Assembly (NCBI GenBank): GCA_017621515.1 | Contig: JAGASY010000070.1 | Location: 1-48,394, forward strand | From: Bacteroidaceae bacterium | Lineage (GTDB): Bacteria > Bacteroidota > Bacteroidia > Bacteroidales > Bacteroidaceae | Length of the DNA: 48,394 nt | Direction: 5' to 3' | Shown: positions 9,414 through 17,267 of the stretch, piece by piece | Position numbering within the stretch: position 1 is the stretch's first letter | Layout of the letters: every line of letters starts with the position of its first letter | Notes under the pieces: model-generated | Told to the model about the DNA's origin: nothing | The model's database searches: none | What the model saw: the letters and a program-made list of their open reading frames with translations, nothing else | Position numbers and translations under genes: made by a program

Positions 9414-10529
9414 ATGATTAACTTCGATGAATACATCCGTAACGGAGAGCCTGACAAAAAAGAAAAGGCTCTCGCTTGGAAAACAGCAATCGGTCTTCAG
9501 GCTGTAGATGGTTTGCAAACCTCCAATTATCTGAAAGACACAGCCACCAAACATATTGAGGGTAAAATCAGTATTGACGAGGTAAAAGCCCTTATTAATG
9601 GATATTACCAGTCCAAGACTGTACGTATTCCGAATGAAGAGGATACAGAGGAAGCAGACAAAGTTTCTGCCAACATTGCCCGAATCTTAAATGAGAAATC
9701 ATTTGCTTTTTCTGTTGCCGGATTCACTTCAATTCATCGAAGATTGTTTGAGGGTGTGTTTAAATTTGCAGGTAAAATTCGGGACTACGACATCACAAAA
9801 AAAGAATGGGTACTTCGTGGGGATACCGTATTGTACGTCAATGCAGAGGACTTGCGTCGGGCGATAGAATACGATTTGGAGCAAGAAAAGAACTTTTCTT
9901 ATAAAGGATTATCCATAGATGAAGTAGTTGCACACATTGCAAAGTTCGTTTCAAACCTTTGGCAAATACATCCATTCGGAGAAGGAAACACCAGAACAAC
10001 AGCCGTATTCACCATCAAATATTTAAGAAGTATCGGCTTCGACGTAAACAATGATTTATTTGCAGAACACTCTTGGTATTTCCGTAATGCACTGGTTCGC
10101 GCCAACTACCGTAATGTGCATAAAGGTATCGATCCCGATATGAGTTTTCTGAATCTGTTCTTCAGGAACTTGATGATGGGCGAACATAATGAATTAAAGA
10201 ATCGGTATATGGTTATAAATCCTCCATCAGAATGGGCTGGGAACACAAACCCGACAAGTACCCGACAAGTACCCGACAAGTACCCGACAAGTTCAACAAC
10301 CATACAAACACTGATTGAAATATTGGCAGAACAACAATTATCAATCAAAGAAATGCTTGCAGCCATAAAGCTGAAAGACCGCGAAAACTTTATGGCAAAC
10401 TATCTGAACCCTGCAATGAATAAAGGTTTTGTTACGATGCTCTATCCTAACAACCCGAAACATCCTCGTCAGAAATATCTGTTGACTGTAAAAGGATTGG
10501 CAGCTTACCATGACAAGAAGCTGCTTTAA
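9414..10529 (+). CDS. Fic-domain AMPylase-like protein with antitoxin-like N-terminus
   Basis: The 371-aa protein carries the Fic active-site motif HPFGEGNTRT at residues 186-195 (HPFx[D/E]GNxR), so it should transfer AMP or another nucleotide-derived group to a target hydroxyl. Residues 17-65 resemble the VbhA antitoxin domain usually encoded separately or fused at the N-terminus of Fic toxins. The aligned inhibitory position reads LQAVDG instead of S/TxxxEG, while a TKHIEG match occurs further on at 45-50. The C-terminal 80 residues look like a winged-helix domain and are joined by a linker encoded by a tandem 11-bp repeat. It is a single gene, convergent with the permease. The target is unknown. 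Confidence 0.9.
   Translation: MINFDEYIRNGEPDKKEKALAWKTAIGLQAVDGLQTSNYLKDTATKHIEGKISIDEVKALINGYYQSKTVRIPNEEDTEEADKVSANIARILNEKSFAFSVAGFTSIHRRLFEGVFKFAGKIRDYDITKKEWVLRGDTVLYVNAEDLRRAIEYDLEQEKNFSYKGLSIDEVVAHIAKFVSNLWQIHPFGEGNTRTTAVFTIKYLRSIGFDVNNDLFAEHSWYFRNALVRANYRNVHKGIDPDMSFLNLFFRNLMMGEHNELKNRYMVINPPSEWAGNTNPTSTRQVPDKYPTSSTTIQTLIEILAEQQLSIKEMLAAIKLKDRENFMANYLNPAMNKGFVTMLYPNNPKHPRQKYLLTVKGLAAYHDKKLL
10250..10293 (+). repeat. Four tandem 11-bp repeats inside the fic gene
   Basis: CCCGACAAGTA occurs three times in a row, followed by CCCGACAAGTT (10250-10260, 10261-10271, 10272-10282, 10283-10293). Because 11 is not a multiple of three, the unit is read in all three frames, giving PTST, RQVP, DKYP and TSS in the linker after the Fic domain. 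Gain or loss of one unit would shift the frame and remove the C-terminal winged-helix domain. Confidence 0.97.
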
Positions 10530-10544
10530 ATTAATCTATTAAAG

Positions 10545-10601
10545 TTATGCGGGCGCATTTACAGACTTAAGCTTGAAGAGTCTGTAAATGCGCCCGCATA
10601 A
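10545..10601. terminator. Perfect 23-bp stem between convergent fic and permease genes
   Basis: The arms at 10545-10567 and 10579-10601 are perfectly complementary over 23 bp with an 11-nt loop (TAAGCTTGAAG). Part of the arm (AGTCTGTAAATGCG) resembles the short repeat family. Its position 15 bp after fic and 39 bp after the permease stop suggests a bidirectional terminator. Confidence 0.8.
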
Positions 10602-10640
10602 GCAAGAAAATCCTACGAAGTATTTTAAAGCAATCAGCGG

Positions 10641-11921
10641 CTATTTCTCATGCTTATACTTAAATAACAGAGCAAACAGCACACCTACCACCAGTGCGTA
10701 TGCAGAGAATATGAACCATGACGTACTCCATCCTGCCAACTGCTCCTCCATAGGACGAGAATAGACAAAACGATTGATTACCTCACCGGCGCACAAGGAA
10801 CCGACAGTCGCCCCGAGACCATTGGTCATAATCATGAACAAGCCCTGTGCACTTGAACGTATGGCAGGATCCGTCTCCTTATCTACAAACAAAGAACCGC
10901 TCACATTGAAAAAGTCGAAGGCAACCCCATAGACAATCATCGAAAGAATGAAAAGCCACACACCGCTTCCGGGATTTCCCACGGCAAAGAATCCGAACCG
11001 CAAAACCCACGCGAACATGGCTATCAGCATCACATTCTTGATACCATAACGGTGCAAAAAGAACGGTATCAGCAGTATGCACAATGTTTCCGACATCTGA
11101 GAAAGCGATATGAGCTGATTGGCATGTTCCACAAAATACAGCCCCTTATACGCATCGACAGCGGAGAAGCTCTGTATGAACGGATTGGCATAACCATTTG
11201 TAATCTGAAGAGAGACTCCAAGAAGAAAAGAGAAGATGAAGAAATAAGCCATCTTCTTCTCCCGGAACAAGGTGAACGCACGAAGCCCGAGAGCCTCTGT
11301 CACAGATTTATGTCCGCCATCCGCCTGCGTTCCGCTGCTTACGGCGCACGGAGGAAGCGTCTGCGCATATACGGCAAGCACGAGGCTCAGACCTGCCGAC
11401 ACAAGAAACTGCATATAAGTGTTCTGATAACCGAGAAAGTCAACGGCTATCATTGCACAGATAAAGCCGATAGTGCCGAACACACGTATAGGCGGGAAAT
11501 GTATGACCGTATCCATCTTTGCCCCTTCAAGAGCCGAATAAGCCACAGAATTTGACAGTGCAAGCGTCGGCATATAGAAAGCCACGCTCAACGAATAAAG
11601 AGTGAACAGTCCGGAGAACTCCACCTCCTGACCGCCGTTCAGTCCGTAGAATGCAGCCCCACCCATAAATACGGCTGCCAGAAAGTGACACAACCCAAGC
11701 ATACGCTGTGCCGGAATCCACCTGTCACTGATGATTCCAATCAATGCCGGCATGAATATGGACACAATGCCCTGTATGGCATAAAACCAACTGATGTTCT
11801 CGGCAAGACCTACATTGACAAGATAACTGCCCATAGAAGTGAGGTACGCACCCCATACTGCAAATTGCAGGAAATTCATCACTAAAAGTCTGACTTTCAG
11901 TTTCAAATTATTATTTTCCAT
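10641..11921 (-). CDS. MFS nucleoside permease, NupG/XapB-like (nucleoside:H+ symporter family)
   Basis: This 426-aa polytopic membrane protein has about twelve hydrophobic helices. It starts with LRLLVMNFLQFAVWGAYLTS-like sequence (LLVMNFLQFAVWGAYL) and carries IGIISDRWIPAQRML after the second helix, both typical of the nucleoside:H+ symporter branch of the major facilitator superfamily. It would import nucleosides using the proton gradient. The start at 11921 fits the N-terminus of relatives. It has its own promoter (-33 TTG, 20-bp spacer, TACTTTTG) and no operon partner. Substrate range is inferred from family only. Confidence 0.88.
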   Translation of the reverse strand: MENNNLKLKVRLLVMNFLQFAVWGAYLTSMGSYLVNVGLAENISWFYAIQGIVSIFMPALIGIISDRWIPAQRMLGLCHFLAAVFMGGAAFYGLNGGQEVEFSGLFTLYSLSVAFYMPTLALSNSVAYSALEGAKMDTVIHFPPIRVFGTIGFICAMIAVDFLGYQNTYMQFLVSAGLSLVLAVYAQTLPPCAVSSGTQADGGHKSVTEALGLRAFTLFREKKMAYFFIFSFLLGVSLQITNGYANPFIQSFSAVDAYKGLYFVEHANQLISLSQMSETLCILLIPFFLHRYGIKNVMLIAMFAWVLRFGFFAVGNPGSGVWLFILSMIVYGVAFDFFNVSGSLFVDKETDPAIRSSAQGLFMIMTNGLGATVGSLCAGEVINRFVYSRPMEEQLAGWSTSWFIFSAYALVVGVLFALLFKYKHEK

Positions 11922-11947
11922 GATAATATATCAGATTTGTACTTGTG

Positions 11948-11978
11948 CAAAAGTAGATATTTTCAGTTTCTCACACAA
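11948..11978 (-). promoter_or_regulatory. Bacteroidetes-type promoter for the nucleoside permease
   Basis: On the minus strand TTG (11978-11976) is followed after 20 bp by TACTTTTG (11955-11948), which fits the TTG/TAnnTTTG spacing of the primary sigma factor in this phylum. The transcript would have a leader of about 20 nt before the ATG at 11921. Confidence 0.65.
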
Positions 11979-12004
11979 GATTTTACAATTCTTTTGTGTA
12001 TTTA

Positions 12005-12079
12005 GCGGGTGTATTCGACAGATTCCTTATGCTTTAAATGTGTGCGATAACGACAGAGGAGTCTGTCGAAGACATCCGC
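12005..12079. repeat. Short GGAGTCTGTC-family repeat, inverted pair
   Basis: The left unit 12005-12027 (GCGGGTGTATTCGACAGATT, then CCT) and the right unit 12057-12079 are inverted copies with a few mismatches. It lies on the upstream side of long repeat B. Confidence 0.75.
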
Positions 12080-12083
12080 ATGG

Positions 12084-12118
12084 CTATAACAAATGAATTT
12101 AAAACAACTTCTTAATGA
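12084..12118 (+). repeat. Small dispersed repeat matching 43495-43529
   Basis: The stretch CTATAACAAATGAATTTAAA and onward to TTCTTAATGA matches 43495-43529 over about 33 bp with few differences. A shorter related piece ends the element at 4441-4531. It follows directly after a short-repeat pair. Confidence 0.5.
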
Positions 12119-12122
12119 AAAA

Positions 12123-12945
12123 GAGCCCCATAACAAAATTTTTTATATACCTTTTTTAACAAAATTATTTTCTGACAAAAAGAAAGTAATTTAGACTGAT
12201 TTAACTTCTATTTGTTAGTTTTACTTCGAAATACTATCTTTTTGATTTTGCCAAATGTTAAAATTCCAAGCCCTCTGGCACGCGTCAAAATGAGGCATGC
12301 CGAACTTTTCTCGCAGAACGGAGATTCCGTACGCATTTCGGGAAGCTTCAGCGAATTGTGAAATAGTGTTTCGTTTTGGAACAGTTCTTTCACATTTATT
12401 TATCTCCCGCAAAGAGTCTTCTGAAAAAAACTACTAAGTTTTCAAATTTCCAGCGCACTGTCGCCAAATTTTCAGCGCACTGTAATTTTATTTTCAGTGC
12501 GCTACAATTTTAAAAACTTAGTAGTTTGGAGAAAATTTCAGCGTAGAGTTTTTGAAAAAGTACCGGGAAACAGGAAAAAAGTCAGTGGAGTTCGTTAAAA
12601 ATGTTAAGAAATGTATAACTGGCGATTTTGAAAGTGTGTCTGAACAAGAACTGAAAAACAAGTGGATTTGAAACGATGTTTGAGGGTGAAAGCGGAGAGA
12701 TTTATCGTAACACACTAATAATCAAAAGATTATAAAAACACTCAGAAATCTTGAAAAATTGCGTCCGGCATGTTTTTTTGAACGATTTTTACAAAATTGT
12801 ATTCTATTGATTGTCAATCAGTTATCTTTATAGCAAAATTTTCATCTCTTTGTCATCAACAAAAAACCGCCTCAAGTGTTAAATTTTCATTTTGGGCGAA
12901 AATATCATTTTGTCAAATTGGAAAAGTCGGTTTTTGCAGTTTTTA
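12123..12945 (+). repeat. Long intergenic repeat, copy B
   Basis: About 820 bp lie between the divergent permease and ftsX genes, with the same block order and orientation as copy A. The opening (CCATAACAAAATTTTTTATA), CCAAGCCCTCTGG, GTGAAATAGTGTTTCG, the ladder, the distal complementary arms (12718-12725 with 12807-12814, one G-T wobble) and the closing TTAAATTTTCATTTTGG are all present. Short repeats bracket it on both sides (12005-12079 and 12947-13019), giving a composite-like arrangement. I see no convincing gene in it. Confidence 0.85.
12407..12592 (+). other. 22-bp-pitch box ladder in long repeat B
   Basis: Boxes start at 12407, 12429, 12451, 12473, 12495, 12517, 12539, 12561 and 12583, always 22 bp apart. 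They read CCGCAAAGAG, AACTACTAAG, CAGCGCACTG (twice), CAGTGCGCTA, CTTAGTAGTT, CAGCGTAGAG, TACCGGGAAA and CAGTGGAGTT. AACTACTAAG and CTTAGTAGTT are exact reverse complements that bracket the three central dyads. Confidence 0.8.
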
Positions 12946-12946
12946 G

Positions 12947-13019
12947 TGGTTGTGTTCACAGACTCCTCTTGATGTCTTGAATGGATATTCTCAACGGAGG
13001 AGTCTGTCAAAGACAACCA
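12947..13019. repeat. Short GGAGTCTGTC-family repeat, inverted pair
   Basis: The left unit 12947-12967 (TGGTTGTGTTCACAGACTCC) faces the right unit 12998-13019 (AGGAGTCTGTCAAAGACAAC). The arms differ at a few positions around a 30-bp middle. The pair directly follows long repeat B. Confidence 0.75.
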
Positions 13020-13121
13020 TCCAAAATCCATTTTTTTAATATCAAAATGATAATGTCTGATAAAATTAAGCTCCAGACAGCCATTTATCTCCTTTTATTC
13101 GTTTATTACAGATAAAATCCG

Positions 13122-13129
13122 TACTTTTG
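13122..13129 (+). promoter_or_regulatory. -7 box upstream of the ftsX operon
   Basis: TACTTTTG matches TAnnTTTG and would start transcription about 65 nt before the ftsX ATG at 13200. The -33 element is not clear. Confidence 0.45.
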
Positions 13130-13199
13130 TGACTTAAATAGATTATCATGGCATATTACTTGCATTTTGCAAGTTCGCATATTAATTCACTATTCATAT

Positions 13200-14075
13200 A
13201 TGGCAAAAAGATATAAAAGGTCTTGGCTGTTGAATACACAATTTACCACTTCATGTATAAGCACGACACTTGTGCTTGTGCTTCTTGGTACGATTGTGCT
13301 ATTTGTTTTTACAGCGCGTAATCTTTCAGTATATATGCGTGAGAACATCAATGTAAGCATTTTGTTGTCTGACGATATGGATGGCAATGAAATAGCCGGG
13401 ATGGAGAAGGAGATAGCAAACAAGCCGTATATCAAGAACATTGAATACATATCGAAGGAGCAGGCGATAGAGGAGGAGTGCAAGGCTATGGGTACAGACC
13501 CGATGGAGTTTCTCGGATACAACCCTTTCACGGCCTCTTTTGAAATCAACATCAACGCAGACTATTCGGACAGGGACAGCATGGCAGTGATTGTAAACGG
13601 ACTGAAGAACGACTCCAGAGTCGTTGACGTCATTTACCAAAAGGAGCTTATCGACTCAGTAAACCGAAACATCGGTAAGGCAAGTATCATACTGTTAGTC
13701 ATTGCAGCTCTTTTCACCTATATTTCCTTCGCGTTGATACACAACACAGTGAGAATGTCTATTTTTTCCCACCGTTTCATCATCAACACCATGAAGTTGG
13801 TCGGTGCGAATTGGGGATTCATACGTCGTCCTTTCCTTCGGGATGCATTTTTTCTTGCCATAATATCTTCCGTTGCAGCCGACGGAATCATTTTCGCAGG
13901 GCTTCACGGGCTGCAAAAATATGAGCCGGAAATAAACGCTGTCATCAATACAAATGTGATAGGGGTGGTGTCCGTCTCCGTACTGTTGTTCGGCCTTATC
14001 ATCACTTTCATCTGTACGTACTTCTCGCTCAATAAGTTTCTGAGGATGAACAGCAATGAACTTTATTATGTATAG
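13200..14075 (+). CDS. ftsX: Cell division protein FtsX (ABC transporter permease-like)
   Basis: The product (291 aa) has the FtsX layout: a short cytoplasmic N-terminus, a first helix (VLVLLGTIVLFVF), a periplasmic domain containing DPMEFLGYNPF, then three C-terminal helices. FtsX pairs with the ATPase FtsE to couple the divisome to peptidoglycan hydrolases. No ftsE is next to it here. I use the ATG at 13200 (MAKRYKRSW) because the residues encoded upstream do not resemble the family. It heads a tight operon with DUF3098, uppP, truB and queA. Confidence 0.92.
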   Translation: MAKRYKRSWLLNTQFTTSCISTTLVLVLLGTIVLFVFTARNLSVYMRENINVSILLSDDMDGNEIAGMEKEIANKPYIKNIEYISKEQAIEEECKAMGTDPMEFLGYNPFTASFEININADYSDRDSMAVIVNGLKNDSRVVDVIYQKELIDSVNRNIGKASIILLVIAALFTYISFALIHNTVRMSIFSHRFIINTMKLVGANWGFIRRPFLRDAFFLAIISSVAADGIIFAGLHGLQKYEPEINAVINTNVIGVVSVSVLLFGLIITFICTYFSLNKFLRMNSNELYYV

Positions 14076-14105
14076 GTAGAAACAAGATAACAAACTAAAC
14101 ACAAT

Positions 14106-14381
14106 ATGGATAATTCTAATTTCGCTTTTGGTAAAATCAACTACATACTGCTTGTAGTGGGTATGCTTATTGTTGTGTCCGGATTCATATTAATGTCCGG
14201 AGATGGAACAACGGAAGAAGCTTTTAACCCGGAAATTTTCAGCAACACACGCATAAAGGTGGCACCTATGACCTGTCTCTTCGGGTTCATCTTCGTGGTT
14301 GCAGCTGTTGTATGGAAGCCGGGACATCGTGAAATACGCTATTTTGAGTCAGCAGAACCGAAAGAAGAGGAGGAGGCATAA
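14106..14381 (+). CDS. DUF3098 small membrane protein
   Basis: This 91-aa protein has two hydrophobic segments ([18 protein letters not shown] and [14 protein letters not shown]) separated by a short loop, and a charged acidic tail (EPKEEEEA). It matches the DUF3098 family, which is restricted to Bacteroidetes and sits between ftsX and uppP. It is therefore likely an envelope protein linked to division or cell-wall synthesis, function unknown. It starts 30 bp after ftsX and its stop lies 2 bp before the uppP start. Confidence 0.85.
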   Translation: MDNSNFAFGKINYILLVVGMLIVVSGFILMSGDGTTEEAFNPEIFSNTRIKVAPMTCLFGFIFVVAAVVWKPGHREIRYFESAEPKEEEEA

Positions 14382-14383
14382 CG

Positions 14384-15226
14384 ATGGATTGGTTACAAGC
14401 CCTGCTAATGGGCATTTTTCAGGGACTGACAGAATATCTGCCGGTCAGCAGCAGTGGTCATCTTGCTCTTGCCGCAGAACTTCTCGGTGTGGAAGACCCG
14501 GAGAAAATCATGGCTTTCACCATTGCCGTACATGTGGCTACAGTTTTGAGTACGCTGGTCATACTGTGGAAAGAAATAGAATGGCTGTTCAAAGGTCTTT
14601 TCAAGTTTGGCAGCCACATCAAGCCAAGTCCATACGGAATACGCACACTGAATGAAGAGCAGAACTACATGCTCAACATCATTGTTTCGATGATTCCGAT
14701 AGGAATTGTAGGACTTTGCTTCAAGGATGCCATAGAGGACTATTTCAACAGCCTTATGGTTGTGGGTGTATGCTTGCTCGTCACGGCGGCATTGCTTTCA
14801 TTTTCTTATTTTGCACACCCGCGCACCAAGAAGCATATCAGTATGCTCGATGCGTTTATTATAGGAATAGCTCAGTCAATAGCTGTTCTTCCGGGACTGT
14901 CTCGTTCCGGTTCCACCATCGGTACCGGTCTTCTTCTCGGAAACAACAAAGAAAAGCTGGCGCAGTTCTCTTTTCTCATGGTCATCCCGCCAATACTCGG
15001 CGAGGCTCTTCTCGACATCATGAAGGCTGCCAAAGAGGGCATGGAGACCGTGATGAACGGTATATCCGTTGGAGTATTGCTGACAGGTTTTTTGGCAGCA
15101 TTCATCACGGGGTGCATTGCATGCAAGCTTATGATAAATATCGTCAAGAAAGGCAAGCTTATTTATTTTGCCATTTATTGTGCCATTGTCGGCTGTGCTA
15201 CCATCATCTGGCAGTTAGTCTGCTGA
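14384..15226 (+). CDS. uppP: Undecaprenyl-diphosphatase UppP (BacA)
   Basis: This 280-aa membrane enzyme removes a phosphate from undecaprenyl pyrophosphate to recycle the lipid carrier for peptidoglycan and other surface glycans. It confers bacitracin tolerance in other bacteria. The two family signatures are clear: [14 protein letters not shown] near residues 14-27 and [18 protein letters not shown] in the middle. Length and helix pattern are normal for the family. It follows the DUF3098 gene by 2 bp, so translation is probably coupled. Confidence 0.97.
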   Translation: MDWLQALLMGIFQGLTEYLPVSSSGHLALAAELLGVEDPEKIMAFTIAVHVATVLSTLVILWKEIEWLFKGLFKFGSHIKPSPYGIRTLNEEQNYMLNIIVSMIPIGIVGLCFKDAIEDYFNSLMVVGVCLLVTAALLSFSYFAHPRTKKHISMLDAFIIGIAQSIAVLPGLSRSGSTIGTGLLLGNNKEKLAQFSFLMVIPPILGEALLDIMKAAKEGMETVMNGISVGVLLTGFLAAFITGCIACKLMINIVKKGKLIYFAIYCAIVGCATIIWQLVC

Positions 15227-15249
15227 GAATATAAAAGATAAAAACCATA

Positions 15250-15969
15250 ATGAACCCATTGAAAGGCGAGATATTCTGTTTCAACAAACCATATACATGG
15301 ACTTCTTTTGATGTCGTGTCATACGTGCGCAATATTCTGATTAGAAGACTAAAAGAAGTGAATCCGGCAATCAAGAAGCTGAAGGTTGGTCATGCCGGCA
15401 CTCTCGACCCTCTTGCTACAGGTGTGCTGATTGTCTGCACAGGAAAAGCCACAAAGAGAATTGATGAGTTGCAGGCACACACGAAAGAGTATATAGCCAC
15501 ATTGAAGTTCGGAGCCACGACCCCCAGTTTTGACAAAGAGACGGAGGAGGATGCTGTTTATCCGACAGCGCACATCACGAAAGAACTGCTGGAAGATGTG
15601 TTGAAGAAATTTGTCGGGGCAATAGAGCAGGTACCTCCTGCATTTTCTGCGGTCAAGGTCAACGGGAAACGTGCCTACGAGTTGGCAAGAAAAGGTGAAG
15701 ATGTCAGTCTCAAGACCAAGACGCTTGTCATAGATGAGATTGAAATAATCGGCTATGAGTCGCCCGAGAATGTGAAAATACGGGTTGTATGCAGCAAAGG
15801 AACCTACATACGTGCTTTAGCGCGCGACATAGGGCAAGCCATCGGCTCGGGAGCCTATCTCACCGATCTTGTACGCACACGCATCGGCGATTATAAGATA
15901 GAGAATTGTCTTGATGTAAAAGAATTTGCCGATTACTTGTCCGGACAAACCATAGACATAGAAGAATAA
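15250..15969 (+). CDS. truB: tRNA pseudouridine(55) synthase TruB
   Basis: The 239-aa product forms pseudouridine at position 55 in the T-loop of tRNAs. The catalytic aspartate is Asp53 in HAGTLDPLATGVL. KGTYIRALARDIGQAIG is another conserved family stretch. It is on the short side because it lacks the C-terminal PUA extension of the E. coli enzyme, as is usual for Bacteroidetes. It lies 23 bp after uppP and 51 bp before queA in the same operon. Confidence 0.97.
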   Translation: MNPLKGEIFCFNKPYTWTSFDVVSYVRNILIRRLKEVNPAIKKLKVGHAGTLDPLATGVLIVCTGKATKRIDELQAHTKEYIATLKFGATTPSFDKETEEDAVYPTAHITKELLEDVLKKFVGAIEQVPPAFSAVKVNGKRAYELARKGEDVSLKTKTLVIDEIEIIGYESPENVKIRVVCSKGTYIRALARDIGQAIGSGAYLTDLVRTRIGDYKIENCLDVKEFADYLSGQTIDIEE

Positions 15970-16020
15970 AATGCGATTCAGCTATTCAGAAAAAACAAAA
16001 CAATAAAAATATAGATAGAT

Positions 16021-17079
16021 ATGAAACTGTCACAATTCAAATTCAAGCTTCCTGAAGACAAAATTTCGTTGTATCCACCTACTCACCGCGACGAAGCGCG
16101 GCTCATGGTGGTTCACAAGAAAACAGGAGAAATAGAGCACAGGCTATTTAAGGACATACTTGAATATTTCGATGAGAAAGATACTTTCATATTCAATGAC
16201 ACACAGGTTTTCCCGGCACGTCTCTATGGAAACAAAGAGAAGACCGGTGCAAGAATCGAGGTATTCCTTCTTCGTGAGTTGAACGAGGAGCTTCGACTCT
16301 GGGACGTGCTTGTCGATCCGGCAAGAAAAATCCGTATCGGAAACAAATTGTATTTCGGTGAGGACAATTCTATGGTTGCCGAGGTTATTGACAACACGAC
16401 TTCGAGAGGACGCACATTGAGATTCCTGTACGACGGTCCGCACGATGAGTTCAAGGCAGCTCTGTATGCTTTGGGAGAGGCTCCGCTGCCAGATGATGTA
16501 CGCAGCAGACGCGCGGCTGAACCGGAGGACATGGAGCGTTTCCAAACTATATACGCACGACATGAAGGTGCTGTAACTGCACCTGCTACAGGACTCCATT
16601 TCTCTCGTGAACTCATGAAGCGCATGGAAATAAAAGGGGTAGAACAAGCTTTCATTACGCTTCATGCCGGTCTTGGAAACTTCCGTTCCATTGATGTGGA
16701 AGACCTCACTAAGCATAAGACAGACAGCGAACAGATGTTTGTGACGAAAGAAGCTTGTGACCTTGTAAATGCTACAAAAGACAGCGGACATAAAGTTTGT
16801 GCAGTAGGTACTACCGTGCTGAGAGCCATAGAAACCGCTGTCGGTCCGGGAGGACACATCAAGGAATTTGAAGGTTGGACCAACAAATTCATATTCCCGC
16901 CTTACGATTTCACTGTGGCAGACGCTCTGATTGCCAATTTCCAGATGCCGTTATCTACGATGCTCATGCTCGTCACAGCCTTCGGAGGTTACGATGTAGT
17001 GATGGCGGCTTACAACGTGGCTCTTAAAGAAGATTATCACTTCGGCACCTACGGTGATGCCATGCTGATAATCGATTGA
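16021..17079 (+). CDS. queA: S-adenosylmethionine:tRNA ribosyltransferase-isomerase QueA
   Basis: The 352-aa product moves the ribosyl part of S-adenosylmethionine onto preQ1 in tRNA, forming epoxyqueuosine in queuosine synthesis. Full-length QueA features are present, including [13 protein letters not shown] near the N-terminus, AAPTAGLHF-type sequence ([10 protein letters not shown]), [10 protein letters not shown] and TTVLRAIET. It ends the ftsX operon and a hairpin follows 24 bp later. In relatives I recall folK following queA directly. Here a 3-kb polysaccharide gene separates them. Confidence 0.97.
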   Translation: MKLSQFKFKLPEDKISLYPPTHRDEARLMVVHKKTGEIEHRLFKDILEYFDEKDTFIFNDTQVFPARLYGNKEKTGARIEVFLLRELNEELRLWDVLVDPARKIRIGNKLYFGEDNSMVAEVIDNTTSRGRTLRFLYDGPHDEFKAALYALGEAPLPDDVRSRRAAEPEDMERFQTIYARHEGAVTAPATGLHFSRELMKRMEIKGVEQAFITLHAGLGNFRSIDVEDLTKHKTDSEQMFVTKEACDLVNATKDSGHKVCAVGTTVLRAIETAVGPGGHIKEFEGWTNKFIFPPYDFTVADALIANFQMPLSTMLMLVTAFGGYDVVMAAYNVALKEDYHFGTYGDAMLIID

Positions 17080-17102
17080 AAAGTCTAAAGAAGATAAAAT
17101 GT

Positions 17103-17144
17103 GTTCCAAGTGCAACCCAAACATGAATTGGTTACGCTTGGAAC
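17103..17144 (+). terminator. Hairpin after queA
   Basis: GTTCCAAGTGCAACC (17103-17117) pairs with GGTTACGCTTGGAAC (17130-17144) with two mismatched or wobble positions and a 12-nt loop. A second weaker hairpin around 17160-17195 ends in a T-rich run. Together they probably end the ftsX-queA operon. Confidence 0.6.
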
Positions 17145-17267
17145 AATCTTTAAAACAGAATCTCTCAAAAAGCCCGACATGTCTTTTTTGAGATTCATTT
17201 AAGTGTTTTTGTTACATTATCCGTATGTAATATTATAAAAATCTTGGATTACTTTAATATAAAAACT

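Noticed and set aside
12208..12412. Short minus-strand reading frames in the long repeats, for example around 12208-12412 and 38751-38981, with similar peptides (NETLFH, RGLGIL).
   Set aside because: A similar frame stays open in copies A, B, C and E, but differences between copies fall at all codon positions with no clear third-position bias. I read the similarity as conserved DNA, not a conserved protein, though a dN/dS test on all copies would decide it.
13167..13199. Upstream start for ftsX at 13167.
   Set aside because: The extra eleven residues are unlike FtsX N-termini, and MAKRYKRSW from 13200 fits.
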